Source: Penaeus vannamei (Eukaryota; Arthropoda; Malacostraca; Decapoda; Penaeidae). From it: DNA of 21,590 nucleotides. A program made the translations under genes and the position numbers. This document shows positions 9,420-20,194 of this stretch, in pieces. The notes under the pieces were generated by a model that saw only the letters and a program-made list of their open reading frames with translations, was not told where the DNA came from and ran no database searches. The stretch lies in NCBI RefSeq assembly GCF_042767895.1, contig NC_091560.1, positions 31,213,436-31,235,025 of the forward strand, in the 5' to 3' direction. Positions within the stretch are counted from its first letter, which is position 1. Every line of letters starts with the position of its first letter.

Positions 9420-10120
9420 ATGAGATCTATGGTTTGTGCTTTTATTTATTTAATTATATCACTAACCTTTAACATTGTTATTCTTCACTTTCCTGGAAAT
9501 CCATGAAACATATTTGAATAACCGAAACATTACTAGTTATACGAGAAACAATATTTGTGACCAATGTATGTGTTCCTTGTAGACACTTTTTGTACTCCTG
9601 GTCGTGGGCGTCCTGGTGACAGCTCGGCCAGACGTCCTGGACTTCGAGGGCGAGGATCACCAGCACCAGCAGGAGGGAGACGCCGGGGAGCACGTGGAAG
9701 GGTCATACAGGTCAGCGTGACTTCAGATAGGACGTTGTGAAGAGGAAATTGTATTTTCATATCTTATTTTCAGCTTTGATATACGTACTCTGAACCATAA
9801 AATGTTGCATATCAATTTAATTTATTTAGAAGGTAGATATAAATTACATAAAATGGCATATCTAACAACAATCCGGCATTTAATCATGGATAAATATATT
9901 GTGATAACAAGGCACAGATCTCATCCTACGTTTTATAATTTATAATTCCCCATACAGCTGGACGTCCCCCGAAGGCGAGGAGTTCCACGTCCAGTACGTG
10001 GCCGACGAGGACGGCTACCGGGTGCTGGAGTCGAACGCCGTGCCCGTAAACCACGACGGGATGGCGGCGGACGGCAACCAGGGAGCCTTTGGGGAGGAAG
10101 AAGGAGAAGGAGAGCGATAA
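9420..10120 (+). CDS. Gene 3: RR-1 cuticle protein, B-type 5' module, one tail codon deleted
   Basis: Secreted chitin-binding cuticle protein, 100 aa. The coding exons are 9420-9431, 9583-9710 and 9958-10120. The signal peptide is residues 1-18 (MRSM, then TLFVLLVVGVLVTA) and the mature protein starts Arg-Pro-Asp. The RR-1 core is unchanged from the other copies. Exon 3 is 163 nt instead of 166: one GGA codon is missing in the purine-rich tail, so it ends EEEGEGER. A synonymous GTG to GTA change lies at Val77. The start codon is kept, but the leader is only 29 nt because 21 nt present in genes 2 and 6 are missing directly before ATG. The -3 base of the start context is still A. The 3' UTR (type c) is unlike any other copy here. 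Confidence 0.88.
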
Positions 10121-10273
10121 ACACCGAGAAGGATGAAGAACGATGAAAAGAAGACAGAAAACGGAGGAGAAAGAACACAAAAGCAGAATAAAAGGAAACA
10201 TTTTGTGATTATTGTCTAAAATCCTTGGTGCGACATTGGAGAGATACCTTTCTGGTATGTAGACCGGTATGTT

Positions 10274-10279
10274 AATAAA
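10274..10279 (+). terminator. Poly(A) signal of gene 3
   Basis: AATAAA about 154 nt after the stop codon, in a 3' flank not shared with the other copies. Confidence 0.65.
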
Positions 10280-10921
10280 ACACCAGTAATATAATCTCTT
10301 CAAAAGTTGCCTAATTTCCTTGATTCCAAGTACACAACATAGCAGAATATATCTTACATATCAGTCCTGATCTAAAAAGCTTATGTACTATTGACAACGA
10401 TTATCTTAATAGGACAGTAACAGGGTCGTCTAATGATTAAATCGGCAGTAATATATAGAAAATAAATAGGGAAGCAATGAAATAGCACAAAAAATAGAAG
10501 CAAAGCACAAATATGTACCTTCTTGGGAAGAAAAAGTCCAAGTAAAAGGATCAAATGGAGATCGGTTACTTCTAAAAGCAAAAAGGAATGTAACTGCAAC
10601 AATTTGTAGTATACAGTTCAATTTGATAAATGAAAAATAGATAAAATCGACATGCAGCAGGGATACATTTCATCTGTTCTTCCTTTCACTTTAATACCAC
10701 CCTTATAACACACAATAATTGCTTAATGCGCTATTATTACAAATATAAAACGGATATCAATTGTTTAGTATATTACAGTAATTCTTATTGTATATCAGAC
10801 ATTCCAACGGGACTGTTCTGGGAGTGTGAATTCCGAGCTACATGTCTGATATTACACTTGAATCGAGATTGGCAAAAAATCGCCATCTCTTTAGACTCAG
10901 GTCACCTAAGTTTTGATAAAT

Positions 10922-11382
10922 GGCCCTTTCACACAAGTACCTTTTCCTTATTATTATTATTATTACTTTTACGTCTACGGGTGAATTTAAGTCTTTGTGC
11001 ATAGGTCGAATGCAAGTCGAACGCCTCCCAGACGAAGACTTAAGCGACCATGTCCGTCCTGAACTTGTGATATGAATGGTTAGGAAATTAGGAAAAAATC
11101 TGATAAATGAGATAAATGTTATTCTAAATATGAGCTAATGTTCGAAAATATTTCTACATTATAGTGGCTTCCTTTGCATAACTATATTACTCTAAAATAA
11201 TGCGATATGTCTGAGAATGCTGTGTGATTCCTCGATTGCGCCATGCTTGCTCACTCGGGCTCTATGTTTGCTAACCTGGTAGTAGTAGTACTCTCCCTGT
11301 GTGATAGGCTCAGACCATTTGCATGCGGGACGTTCATACCGAAATGCAAAAAATGACGGAAAACTGGAAATGTGATAGGGCC
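10922..11382. mobile_element. Candidate MITE with imperfect terminal inverted repeats, copy 2
   Basis: Counterpart of the element at 443-890 in the second P spacer. It has GGCCCTTTCAC at the left and GTGATAGGGCC at the right end. It moved with the segmental duplication and is not an independent insertion. It carries a small TTA repeat and lacks the internal poly(A) run. Confidence 0.4.
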
Positions 11383-11425
11383 TTAGAAAAACAGTGACAC
11401 ACAAAAGGTTACTATAGTTTTTTTT

Positions 11426-11613
<188 letters not shown>

Positions 11614-12072
11614 GGAAAAACTGGTGTTTTACGCGGTTTGCTTATTCAGTATTTTGATTATTATTCTTTAAAGCCTTCGTTATATTTTCGGGTTGCATTT
11701 AGTCTTTCTCTTTAATTTCATTTGTAGCTTGGTTAACTATGTAACCTATGAAAATGTTAGATGAAAAACGATGATAATTACAACTTGTTTTTTAGACAAA
11801 GAATATCACAATGCGTATCACTGTTTTATATCATCATTTAATCACCGCCCTACAAACCTTAAATCGAAATTTGATACTTGAAGCCCGAAACCTAGTAAAA
11901 CCTGTTGCAGATGCCTTTTTCAGCGTAAGTGCATTAAATCTCAGACTTTAAAAAACGTTAATTTTTCTTCCTTTAAAAAAATAGCCTCGCCGTCAATTCG
12001 CTGTACAATAACCCACAATGCACAAACCAGATTTACATAAATAAATACTTTGTAAATTGTGTTTTTAAATCA

Positions 12073-12188
<116 letters not shown>

Positions 12189-12544
12189 TTTAGATGTGTG
12201 TGTTGTGGAGTAGGGCTAAGAGTGACCTTTGTTGGTTCCACCATGGTACCGTGTCCTACCATATAACTACTAACACGTAGTCACACAAAGCGTGTGTGTG
12301 TGTGAGTGAAAGACGGAAAAAATACAATGATACAAAAAAGTACTCTAATAACGACAAAAAACAAACGTATATAATGACTACTAACTTCCCAAGGATGTTC
12401 CACCTGACCTGACCGCACCGAACCGAGCCACGCTGAAGTTTTCCCCACTTATATATAACGGCCTTCCTGTCATACCTCTAGAGTCCCGAATAAACAACGG
12501 TATCCTTCTTTCTTTTGTTTTTATTTTTCTCTTCTCCCGCACTC

Positions 12545-12658
12545 TGACCTTCACTTGGCCAATGATCCGAAGATGAAGGAAGTTAGCGTATCTCTGTGTC
12601 TCTGGTGTGGTTCTTCGCTCGGTATAAAAGACGTGCTATGACGGAGGTGTTTATCAGT
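12545..12658 (+). promoter_or_regulatory. Core promoter of gene 4
   Basis: TATAAAA at 12623-12629, TCAGT at 12654-12658 (A12656) and TGACCTT at 12545-12551. The promoter looks intact although the downstream coding sequence has a nonsense codon. Confidence 0.8.
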
Positions 12659-12705
12659 GCATTGCTTCGGCTGACACAGAGAGGACCTCGGAAAATTGCC
12701 TTACG

Positions 12706-13417
12706 ATGAAAGCTACGGTTTGTATCTTTTTGGAAGCTTCTGACATTTTAACATTGCTATTTTTCATCTCGGTTAAGATTCATCAAATAATTTAGACAAC
12801 CTCGAAACACCATTACCAATTATGCGAGGAATGGTAATCATTCCTCGTATACCAAGTATACGAGGAATTGTAAAGGTAACCAATGTATGTTTCCTTGTAG
12901 ACATTATTCGTACTCTTGGCTGTGGTCGTCCTGGCAACTGCTCGGCCAGAGATCCTGGACTTCGAGGGCGAGGATCACCAGCACCAGCAGGAAGGAGACG
13001 CTGGGTAGCACGTGGAAGGATCTTACAGGTCAGTATGACTTAGGAAGGATGCGAAAAAGATATAACATCTTCAAATTTTGCTATCACCTCTGAAACATAT
13101 TTTGAATCACAAAGTACGAGGAGGTGGGATTACGTATCACAGAGGTAATAAATTAATATACTGCAATTAGGCTACAAGCGATTAATAAATACTGTAACAT
13201 GATACATCTAACAACAATCCAATCTTTAATCATGGATAATTCTCCATACAGCTGGACGTCCCCCGAAGGCGAGGAGTTCCACGTCCAGTACGTGGCCGAC
13301 GAGGACGGCTACCGGGTGCTGGAGTCGAACGCCGTGCCCGTGAACCACGACGGGATGGCGGCGGACGGCAACCAGGGAGCCTTTGGCGAGGAAGAAGGAG
13401 AAGGAGGAGAGCGATAA
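12706..13417 (+). pseudogene. Gene 4: A-type RR-1 cuticle gene with premature TAG in exon 2
   Basis: Same architecture as gene 1: exons 12706-12717, 12901-13028 and 13252-13417, with intact GT-AG sites, TATA box and initiator. Reading exon 2 in the family frame, codon 40 is TAG at 13006-13008, where the paralogs have GAG or GAT (Glu/Asp). The predicted product is 39 aa: an 18-aa signal peptide and about 21 residues of acidic linker, with no RR-1 domain. Codon 4 is ACG (Thr) instead of ATG (Met). Exon 3 is fully open and essentially identical to the functional copies, which points to recent loss or to homogenisation by conversion. The stop lies only about 20 nt before the last exon junction, so decay of the transcript is not certain. 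A segregating null allele or a base-calling error is also possible. The 3' flank (type d) is unique. Confidence 0.82.
12825..12868 (+). repeat. Overlapping alternative hairpins in intron 1 of gene 4
   Basis: Same three-arm arrangement as in gene 1: 12825-12833 with 12839-12847, or 12840-12852 with 12856-12868. The arms are unchanged although nearby intron bases differ. Confidence 0.85.
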
Positions 13418-13634
13418 ACAGAGGAAGAAAAGGGAGAGAGAATTGAGTGGAAGGAAAAGATGGAGAACGATAAGAACAGGGAAGAAAAAGAAATAGTGGA
13501 AGGGGGAGAAGGCGGAGAACTGTGTGAATGGAGGAAGAGGAAGGCAGAGAACGATATGAATCTAGTTAGAATGATAATAATCTGAAATCATCATAGCTGC
13601 TGAATTGTGTCAGTGCTATGTAGACCGTTATATC

Positions 13635-13640
13635 AATAAA
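13635..13640 (+). terminator. Poly(A) signal of gene 4
   Basis: AATAAA about 218 nt after the stop codon, the longest predicted 3' UTR in the array. Confidence 0.6.
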
Positions 13641-14114
13641 ATATTAAACATAAACTCTCTTGTTTGAAACAAAAATACAAGGAAAAAAGTGACATACAAT
13701 GCTTCTATACTGTAATTATACTACATGCTATAGGTTACACAACTTTTCCTTCCGGCAGTAGCAGTGATGCAGTGGAAGCTTAGTAATAACAAAACAAAAT
13801 AACACAAAGGCAAAAAGCAGACGAAGACGAAAAATTATGGTCAGGAAAACTACAGTAACTAGATAACAAAAGCAAGGATCAATCAGGAAAAAGGAGGTTT
13901 AGTGATTGAAAGAAAACACGGAATTTACAAAAAATTTCCTATCTCTACTGAACAATATAAGGCGCGAGAAAGAAACTAGAATTTCAGAATAGGCATTTGG
14001 AAAAAAAGAGGGAAGGAAAACAATGATAAAAATAGAATTTAGCTTATCATTGACTGGATAATTTAATTAAAAAAAAAAAAATCTTTTATCGTAATGTATT
14101 TGAAAATGACATTC

Positions 14115-14120
<6 letters not shown>

Positions 14121-14145
<25 letters not shown>
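14121..14145. repeat. Poly(A) run, about 25 nt
   Basis: Uninterrupted A run in spacer R. Another run of 13 A lies about 50 nt upstream. Confidence 0.9.
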
Positions 14146-14179
14146 TGAAGAAAGAAATAAGCAGAAAATTGTTAGGAAA

Positions 14180-14330
14180 CGTGCAGGTGCAAATCCTTAC
14201 CGCACGGACGCATCCTCCGCAGACAACTCCAACACTACCCGGGAGTGTTGGGGTCGGCGGTACGCGCGTCGGGATTGAGTTGAAACCCCGAGCACCGAGT
14301 CGACTCAGGCTGCGATGAGCCGCACTTTCC
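14180..14330. other. GC-rich island in spacer R with a hairpin
   Basis: Roughly 150 nt of GC-rich, CpG-containing sequence in otherwise AT-rich spacer. It includes a hairpin at 14229-14251 with arms CCAACACT and AGTGTTGG around ACCCGGG. GGTGCAAATCC at 14186-14196 weakly resembles a pol III B box. It follows a 25-nt poly(A) run at 14121-14145. It may be a retroelement fragment; no family was recognised. Confidence 0.45.
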
Positions 14331-14526
14331 TCAGTCTCTTTCTTCTATTTGTAGCATTTTTTTGTCCTCTACAAGAATATCACCTTTAATCGGCGCTAGC
14401 TTAGTGCGTCCATACCGTAAAGCTTAACGGATATGCGGAAACTATGTATCTATTTATCTAACAATTTATTTTTGACCCAACGAATGTCTGTACAAAAATT
14501 TACAAACACACAGATATATTCTTCCA

Positions 14527-14665
<139 letters not shown>

Positions 14666-14750
14666 AGCTATATAAGCTATACATATGTATAAGATTTTAT
14701 ACAGATATACAATGGCTCGAGTCATAAATATTTGATAAATTGATGTGTAT

Positions 14751-14869
14751 ATATATGTGTGTGTGTATCTATATGTATATATATATATATATATGAATAT
14801 GTGTGTGTATCTATATGTATATATATGTGTGTGTATCTATATGTATATATATGTGTGTGTATCTATATG

Positions 14870-14901
<32 letters not shown>
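14751..14901. repeat. TG/TATC minisatellite, 26-nt period
   Basis: The motif TATCTATATG recurs at 14766, 14808, 14834 and 14860, the last three exactly 26 nt apart, separated by TA and TG runs. The block ends in about 11 TG units. Confidence 0.8.
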
Positions 14902-14902
<1 letters not shown>

Positions 14903-15260
14903 AGATAGACATATAGACATGGCTATATACTTGTATATATTTATGTATTAATATTTATATATCTATATAGCTCGTTTCCATATCTATATCTAAATGTATA
15001 TGTATACCTATATCTACCTAATCTATCTATCCATGAAACATGTATGTTAATGCAATTGTGTTTACGCGTGTATGTTTACGTGTGTGTTTGACGAAACAAT
15101 TGTAGTAGCGAAAGGGGAAAACACATTAAATATCAGATAAAAAAGGCACCAAAGTACGAGGAAGTCCATAATCACGTCCATCGACTCAGTGACCTTCACC
15201 TTCTTGCTCCAAAGCCCTAAACAAACCGTACAATATATTTTCTTTCCTTTTTTCATAGCC

Positions 15261-15355
15261 TAGCCTTCCGTTGTCCAGCGAGCCAAAGTAACGCACTGAG
15301 GCTCTGCTGTAGGTTTGGGTATAAAAGCCCTGTTGTGAGGGAAGTGTATGTCATA
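15261..15355 (+). promoter_or_regulatory. Core promoter of gene 5 (C type)
   Basis: TATAAAA at 15320-15326 and TCATA at 15351-15355 in the initiator position, 33 nt apart. The upstream block at 15261 reads TAGCCTTCC, so the TGACCTT half-site conserved in the other five copies is altered here. Confidence 0.75.
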
Positions 15356-15403
15356 GCATTGCTTTATCTGACGTAGTGAGGACCTAGAAATTTTTTCTTC
15401 GTG

Positions 15404-16071
15404 ATGAAGTCTATGGTTCGTGCTTTTTAAATCATTCTTTGGGAGTAAAAGTGATTATTTAAACACTTTCCATTAAGAGCCAAATATTTGAGGACTTTCT
15501 AATGCTTCGAAAAATCATTGGTAAATATTCAAGCAGTGGTAAAAGTGATAATGTTTTTTCCCTTGCAGACACTATTCGTAGTTTTGGCCGTGGCAGTCTT
15601 GGTTACGGCTCGGCCAGAAATCCTGGACTTCGAGGGCGAGGATCACCAGCACCAGCAGGAGGGAGACGCCGGGGAGCACGTGGAAGGATCCTACAGGTCA
15701 GCAAATTAAGACTGATTTTAAAGCGGTAAATGTAAAGCAGAGAGCCAAATCCTCATAATCGTCTGCCATTTCTAGAATATGTTTTGAATCGTAACATTAG
15801 GAAAGGAATGTATTAAAGATAAATAATGAATCTAGCTACTTTATTGATACGACGCTATAATTCGATATCATGCCAATATTCTATCGTTAATGAATCAACC
15901 TACAGCTGGACGTCCCCCGAAGGCGAGGAGTTCCACGTCCAGTACGTGGCCGACGAGGACGGCTACCGGGTGCTGGAGTCGAACGCCGTGCCCGTGAACC
16001 ACGACGGGATGGCGGCGGACGGCAACCAGGGAGCCTTTGGCGAGGAAGAAGGAGAAGGAGGAGAAGAATAA
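15404..16071 (+). CDS. Gene 5: RR-1 cuticle protein, divergent C-type 5' module
   Basis: Secreted chitin-binding cuticle protein, 101 aa. The coding exons are 15404-15415, 15569-15696 and 15906-16071. The signal peptide is MKSM followed by TLFVVLAVAVLVTA, and the mature protein starts Arg19-Pro-Glu. The linker and RR-1 core match the family. The last codon before the stop is GAA, so the tail ends GGEE instead of GGER. Promoter, leader, introns 1 and 2 and the upstream spacer diverge strongly from types A and B. Exon 3, the 3' UTR and about 2 kb downstream are nearly the same as after gene 2. The gene therefore looks like a mosaic with a junction in or near exon 3. Intron 1 starts GTTCGT and its acceptor is a good pyrimidine tract plus GCAG. 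Confidence 0.9.
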
Positions 16072-16181
16072 GAATAGAGACGGAAGAAGGACGAGAAAAA
16101 ATGCAGAGAAGAAAGAGGAAAATGGAGAGAAATATCATCGTAAGGCACCAGTGACGTTACTGCTGTGTAGACCACTGTGAC

Positions 16182-16187
16182 AATAAA
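16182..16187 (+). terminator. Poly(A) signal of gene 5
   Basis: AATAAA 111 nt after the stop codon, in a 3' UTR nearly identical to that of gene 2. Confidence 0.75.
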
Positions 16188-16676
16188 ATACCATTTATAC
16201 ATTTTATTTATTTAACTGATACGTGTAAAAAAAAAAAGGGAAAACATAAGTAATAGCAGAGGTACGCTTTAAAAGTTGCCCATTCTTCTATGATTCAAAG
16301 TACAGTACATATCAAACTATATCTTGCAATATAATCACTTGCGAGCAAAGCGTTACTAATGAACGAGGATTATACAAAGGAGTACAAGATAGAGATCATT
16401 GACAGTACCATGTCCTTTCTTTCACTCGATCAATAGTATATAAACAATTAGATAAAACAAAATGAAGAATTAAAAAAAAATGGAATGAATCAACTAAAAC
16501 TTGGAAGGTGTGAGCAACCGGAACCAAAAGTCAATCCTCAGAAGACAAATAATAATAATAATGAAAATAATGATAATGAATATGATGGTACTGATAATTA
16601 TGATGATAACAGTATTAGTAGTAGTAGTAATAATAATGAAAATAATAATAAAAATAACAACAACAAAACAACAATG

Positions 16677-16707
<31 letters not shown>

Positions 16708-18107
16708 TAATAACAACAATAACAATAATAATAATTGATAAATAATAATGATGACGATGATAACATTAAATAAATAGTTAGATAATGATAACAGCAAAGT
16801 AAGCATATCAGTCATCTATTACTAATGTTAATCATCCTTTAAAGAAGAGAGAGGAGAGAAAAATAAGCATGGACGGGGATAAGGAAAAAGAAAATAGTCT
16901 CGTGCTTGTATCACTATATCAATAAAATATCAAAATGTCATAATAGGAGAAGGGGAGGGGGAGGAGGAAGAAGAAGAGGAGGAGGAAGAGAAGATGGAAG
17001 AAACAAATGAAAAAGAAATAGGCTTTGATCCTTGTCCAATCTTACTATTGATATGATTTGTGTCAATTTCACTATAATTCCTAATGCATAATGTATATCT
17101 ATTATTTCCTACTTCATCGTAGTCCTAGTTACGTACCAAACATTTAACAGCATTGTTCTGAAGGTGAAAATCCTAAACTTATATCGGAATGAAAAAACAA
17201 CAACTTTTTTTCTTTTTGACGCAGGCTTTTTGTATAAAGTGTGTATTGAAGTAAACCTTGATTTTTTCAGGAAAATAATTATGTGCGTTTTACATATTTA
17301 CTTAGTTAGCATCCTTAAAATCATTCATTTTTGCATTTAATTTCCAGTGAAATTAAATTTTCTTTTTCGCTGCAGCATTTTTTACAACTCAACTTCTCAT
17401 GTAAATCCTTTCAAATAAAAAAAATAATACTTAGTGATTTCAGTTACGTAAAGCCTTTTTCTAATGACAGAATATCACTGGTATTTTGCCGTTGACTTTA
17501 GTGTATGTTTAACTTTGTAGTCAGTGCTGTTCCACGTCGTCCTATAAACGCCACCTATCTGATCCGATGACCAGAAATGTTATATTCGTTCAACAGAAAT
17601 GCTTCGGAAATACGTGATTTGAGCTTGAAATAAATTCAACATGCAATCAATTTTATTCTAGGCTAGATTATGTATAATTCTTTCTATTCACTTGATGGGA
17701 TTGCGATTTTCTTCTTCGCAAATATTAATTATGATAACTATGGAAAATGATCAGTTATTACATGAAAGCATTAATCTATTAATCTATCAGTTCGTTTCTG
17801 TCGATCTATCTGTCCATTTATTTGTGTCGATCTACCAATGTATATATCTATCTGTCTAATTAAGTATCTGTCTACCCACATAGCTATCTATAGATCTATC
17901 TATCTATCTATGTATCTCTATCTAAGTATCTCTATCTATCTATCCGTCTATCTATCTGTTTATCTATCTATTTACATATCTACATACATATATGTATTTA
18001 TGTATATATGTATATTTACATTTCGTTTTTATAGATTTTACCACATACATATACGAACACACACAAACACACATTTATGTAATCATGCCATCTTTCTCTC
18101 CCATAAC

Positions 18108-18109
<2 letters not shown>

Positions 18110-18200
<91 letters not shown>
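18110..18200. repeat. GA microsatellite upstream of gene 6
   Basis: 91 nt uninterrupted AG run at the same relative position as those upstream of genes 2 and 3. Confidence 0.95.
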
Positions 18201-18204
<4 letters not shown>

Positions 18205-18525
18205 AACATTATTAGAGAAATTAACATTCAGAATGTTATATATATAAAATACTGGAAATTATGGTTTTACAAGATGGAAAAATAGAAATACGAAGAAACT
18301 GTGCAGAAGTGTGGGTAAGGCTCATTTACTCCCATTGAAAACCCATTGCGCTTCAAAAGATATTATAATCATATTGACATTTCTCTATTTCGATTATGGT
18401 GCAATACTCTTTATAACATTTGTCCAGATCTAACCTTTTCCCACTCATTGCTAACAATATTATGGTCCTGCAGTTTAATGCAAATAAAAATCAGTTTGAG
18501 CACACATGTGATAGGTTGGTGCAAA

Positions 18526-18561
18526 GTTTGACTCACTGCATTATTATGCAGTGTTAAAATT
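18526..18561. repeat. Decayed palindrome upstream of gene 6
   Basis: The left arm and loop are intact, but the right arm reads ATGCAGTGTTAAAAT, so only the inner 8 bp still pair without mismatches. The right-hand TGAGTCA is lost. Confidence 0.85.
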
Positions 18562-19004
18562 TGAATTATACATAATTTTCTTTTTTTTATTTATTAATCA
18601 ATTTATATTGGTTAAAGGGGCCTTTGGTTTGTAGGTAGACAGTAATGAGATGATGTTTATATATTCCCACATCTAAAAATACTGAAAGACACACACACAC
18701 ACACTCATAAACATACACATTCACATACACACACGTAAGCACTGTGTGTTGTACGCGAAAGACGAGAAAAAATAGACAATGGAAGCAAAAAAGAACTTCA
18801 CATAACAAAGAAAACCAAGAAAAACGAATGCAAAAAGCCCCCATTTCGGAAGGACGTTCCACGCGACCCGACCCGACCGCACCTTGGACACGGTAAAGCA
18901 CTCTCCATTTCGCCCCCTGGTTTTACGACCTTCCCCCCGTGGGTTATTTGTCCTAATTCAACAACGCCATTTCTTTGCTCCCCCCCCCCCCCCGCCCCAC
19001 AGCC

Positions 19005-19124
19005 TGACCTTCCCCTGGCCAACGAGCCGAAGACAGAGGAGGTTAGTGTATCGCTGTGGCTTGGGCAGAGACCCCCTTCATCGGTTGGTATCAGAGACCT
19101 GCTACGAGGGAGGTGTTTATCAGT
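19005..19124 (+). promoter_or_regulatory. Core promoter of gene 6 with mutated TATA box
   Basis: TGACCTT at 19005-19011 and TCAGT at 19120-19124 are kept. The TATA position at 19089-19095 reads TATCAGA instead of TATAAGA. The base after CAGT is also A instead of the usual G (CAGTACATTGC). Confidence 0.75.
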
Positions 19125-19171
19125 ACATTGCTCCGTCTGACACAGGGAGGACCTCGGGAAACTACCTCACG

Positions 19172-20051
19172 ATGAGATCTATGGTTTGTGCTTTTATTTA
19201 TTTAATTACATCACTGACCTTTAATATTGTTATTCTTCACTTTCCTGAAAATCCATGAAACATATTGAATAACTTCGAAACATTACTAGTTATACGAGAA
19301 ACGATATATGTGACCAATGTATGTGTTCCTTGTAGACACTATTTGTATTCCTGGTCGCGGCCGTCCTGGTAACAGCTCGGCCAGAAATCCTGGACTTCGA
19401 GGGCGAGGATCACCAGCACCAGCAGGAGGGAGACGCCGGGGAGCACGTGGAAGGATCCTACAGGTCAGCGTGACTTCAGATAAGATGTGAAGAGGATATC
19501 GAATCTTCATATCTTATTTTCAGCTTTGATATACGTACTAAGGACCATAAATGTTGCATGTCAATTTAATTAATTTAGAAGGTAGATATAAATTACATAG
19601 AATGACTGTCTCGCGATCCGAATTTGAACCTGATTACGACAGGCCATTGCGATCAAATTGAAGGGGACGGGAGAAAGATTCGTCCCTCGTCTACAATATT
19701 CTCGTTTCTACTCGAGTTACACCTTGATTTAAGGGGCGGAAGTTTGGGAAGATGCGTCGACAGGTGGAATGGGAAATGGCATATCTAACAACAATCCGGC
19801 ATTTAATCATGGATAAATCTATTGTGATAACGAAGCTTAGATCTCATCCAACGTTACGTTTTATAATAAATAATTCTCCATTCAGCTGGACGTCCCCCGA
19901 AGGCGAGGAGTTCCACGTCCAGTACGTGGCCGACGAGGACGGCTACCGGGTGCTGGAGTCGAACGCCGTGCCCGTGAACCACGACGGGATGGCGGCGGAC
20001 GGCAACCAGGGAGCCTTTGGCGAGGAAGAAGGAGATGGGGGAGAGCGATAA
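19172..20051 (+). CDS. Gene 6: RR-1 cuticle protein, B-type 5' module, insertion in intron 2
   Basis: Secreted chitin-binding cuticle protein, 101 aa. The coding exons are 19172-19183, 19336-19463 and 19886-20051. The signal peptide is MRSM then TLFVFLVAAVLVTA, and the mature protein starts Arg19-Pro-Glu. The RR-1 core is intact. The tail reads GEEEGDGGER, so one Glu has become Asp. Intron 2 is about 175 nt longer than in genes 2 and 3 because of a probable SINE-like insertion at 19605-19778. The normal TATAAG core promoter is TATCAG here, so expression may be reduced or shifted (inference). The leader is still 50 nt from TCAGT. The 3' flank is type a, shared with gene 1. Confidence 0.88.
19605..19778. 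mobile_element. Insertion in intron 2 of gene 6, possible tRNA-derived SINE
   Basis: About 174 nt present only in gene 6; genes 2 and 3 are contiguous across this point. An AATG flanks both ends (19601-19604 and 19775-19778), compatible with a short target duplication. On the - strand, GGTTCAAATTC (19620-19630) resembles a pol III B box. No terminal poly(A) or transposase frame is seen, and an A box is not convincing. Confidence 0.5.
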
Positions 20052-20188
20052 ACACAGAGAAGGAAGAAGGGCGATGAAAAAGAGAGAGAAGGCAAAGGAA
20101 AAACAAATGGAATTCCTTTCGGGATACTTGTGTATTTAAACATCACCATGATGCGCCACTGAAGACTTACGTTATTTCAACGTAGACC

Positions 20189-20194
20189 AATAAA
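20189..20194 (+). terminator. Poly(A) signal of gene 6
   Basis: AATAAA 138 nt after the stop codon, in a 3' UTR nearly identical to that of gene 1. Confidence 0.75.

Larger units (their letters stand above)
16072..19171. repeat. Spacer Q, copy 3 (gene 5 to gene 6)
   Basis: The first 2 kb is nearly the same as after gene 2; the 3' part leads into a B-type promoter. A segment of roughly 45 bp near 18391-18436 is absent from copies 1 and 2. The purine run at 16945-17000 is longer than its counterpart near 7325. No gene is seen. Confidence 0.85.

Noticed and set aside
10381..10621. Hydrophobic - strand frames in spacer P
   Set aside because: Neither start nor frame is kept in the homologous segment at the window start, and there is no splice or promoter support.
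14186..14196. GGTGCAAATCC as part of a tRNA gene
   Set aside because: No cloverleaf could be built around it: acceptor and D arms are absent.
14751..14901. Regular 26-nt spacing of TATCTATATG, considered as a CRISPR-like array
   Set aside because: The units are contiguous TA/TG low-complexity DNA with no unique spacers, in a eukaryotic context.
18884..19258. 124-codon + strand open frame running through the gene 6 promoter, and a similar one at 9023-9364
   Set aside because: It overlaps the poly(C) run, TATA region, initiator and exon 1. The paralogous region of gene 2 does not keep the frame.
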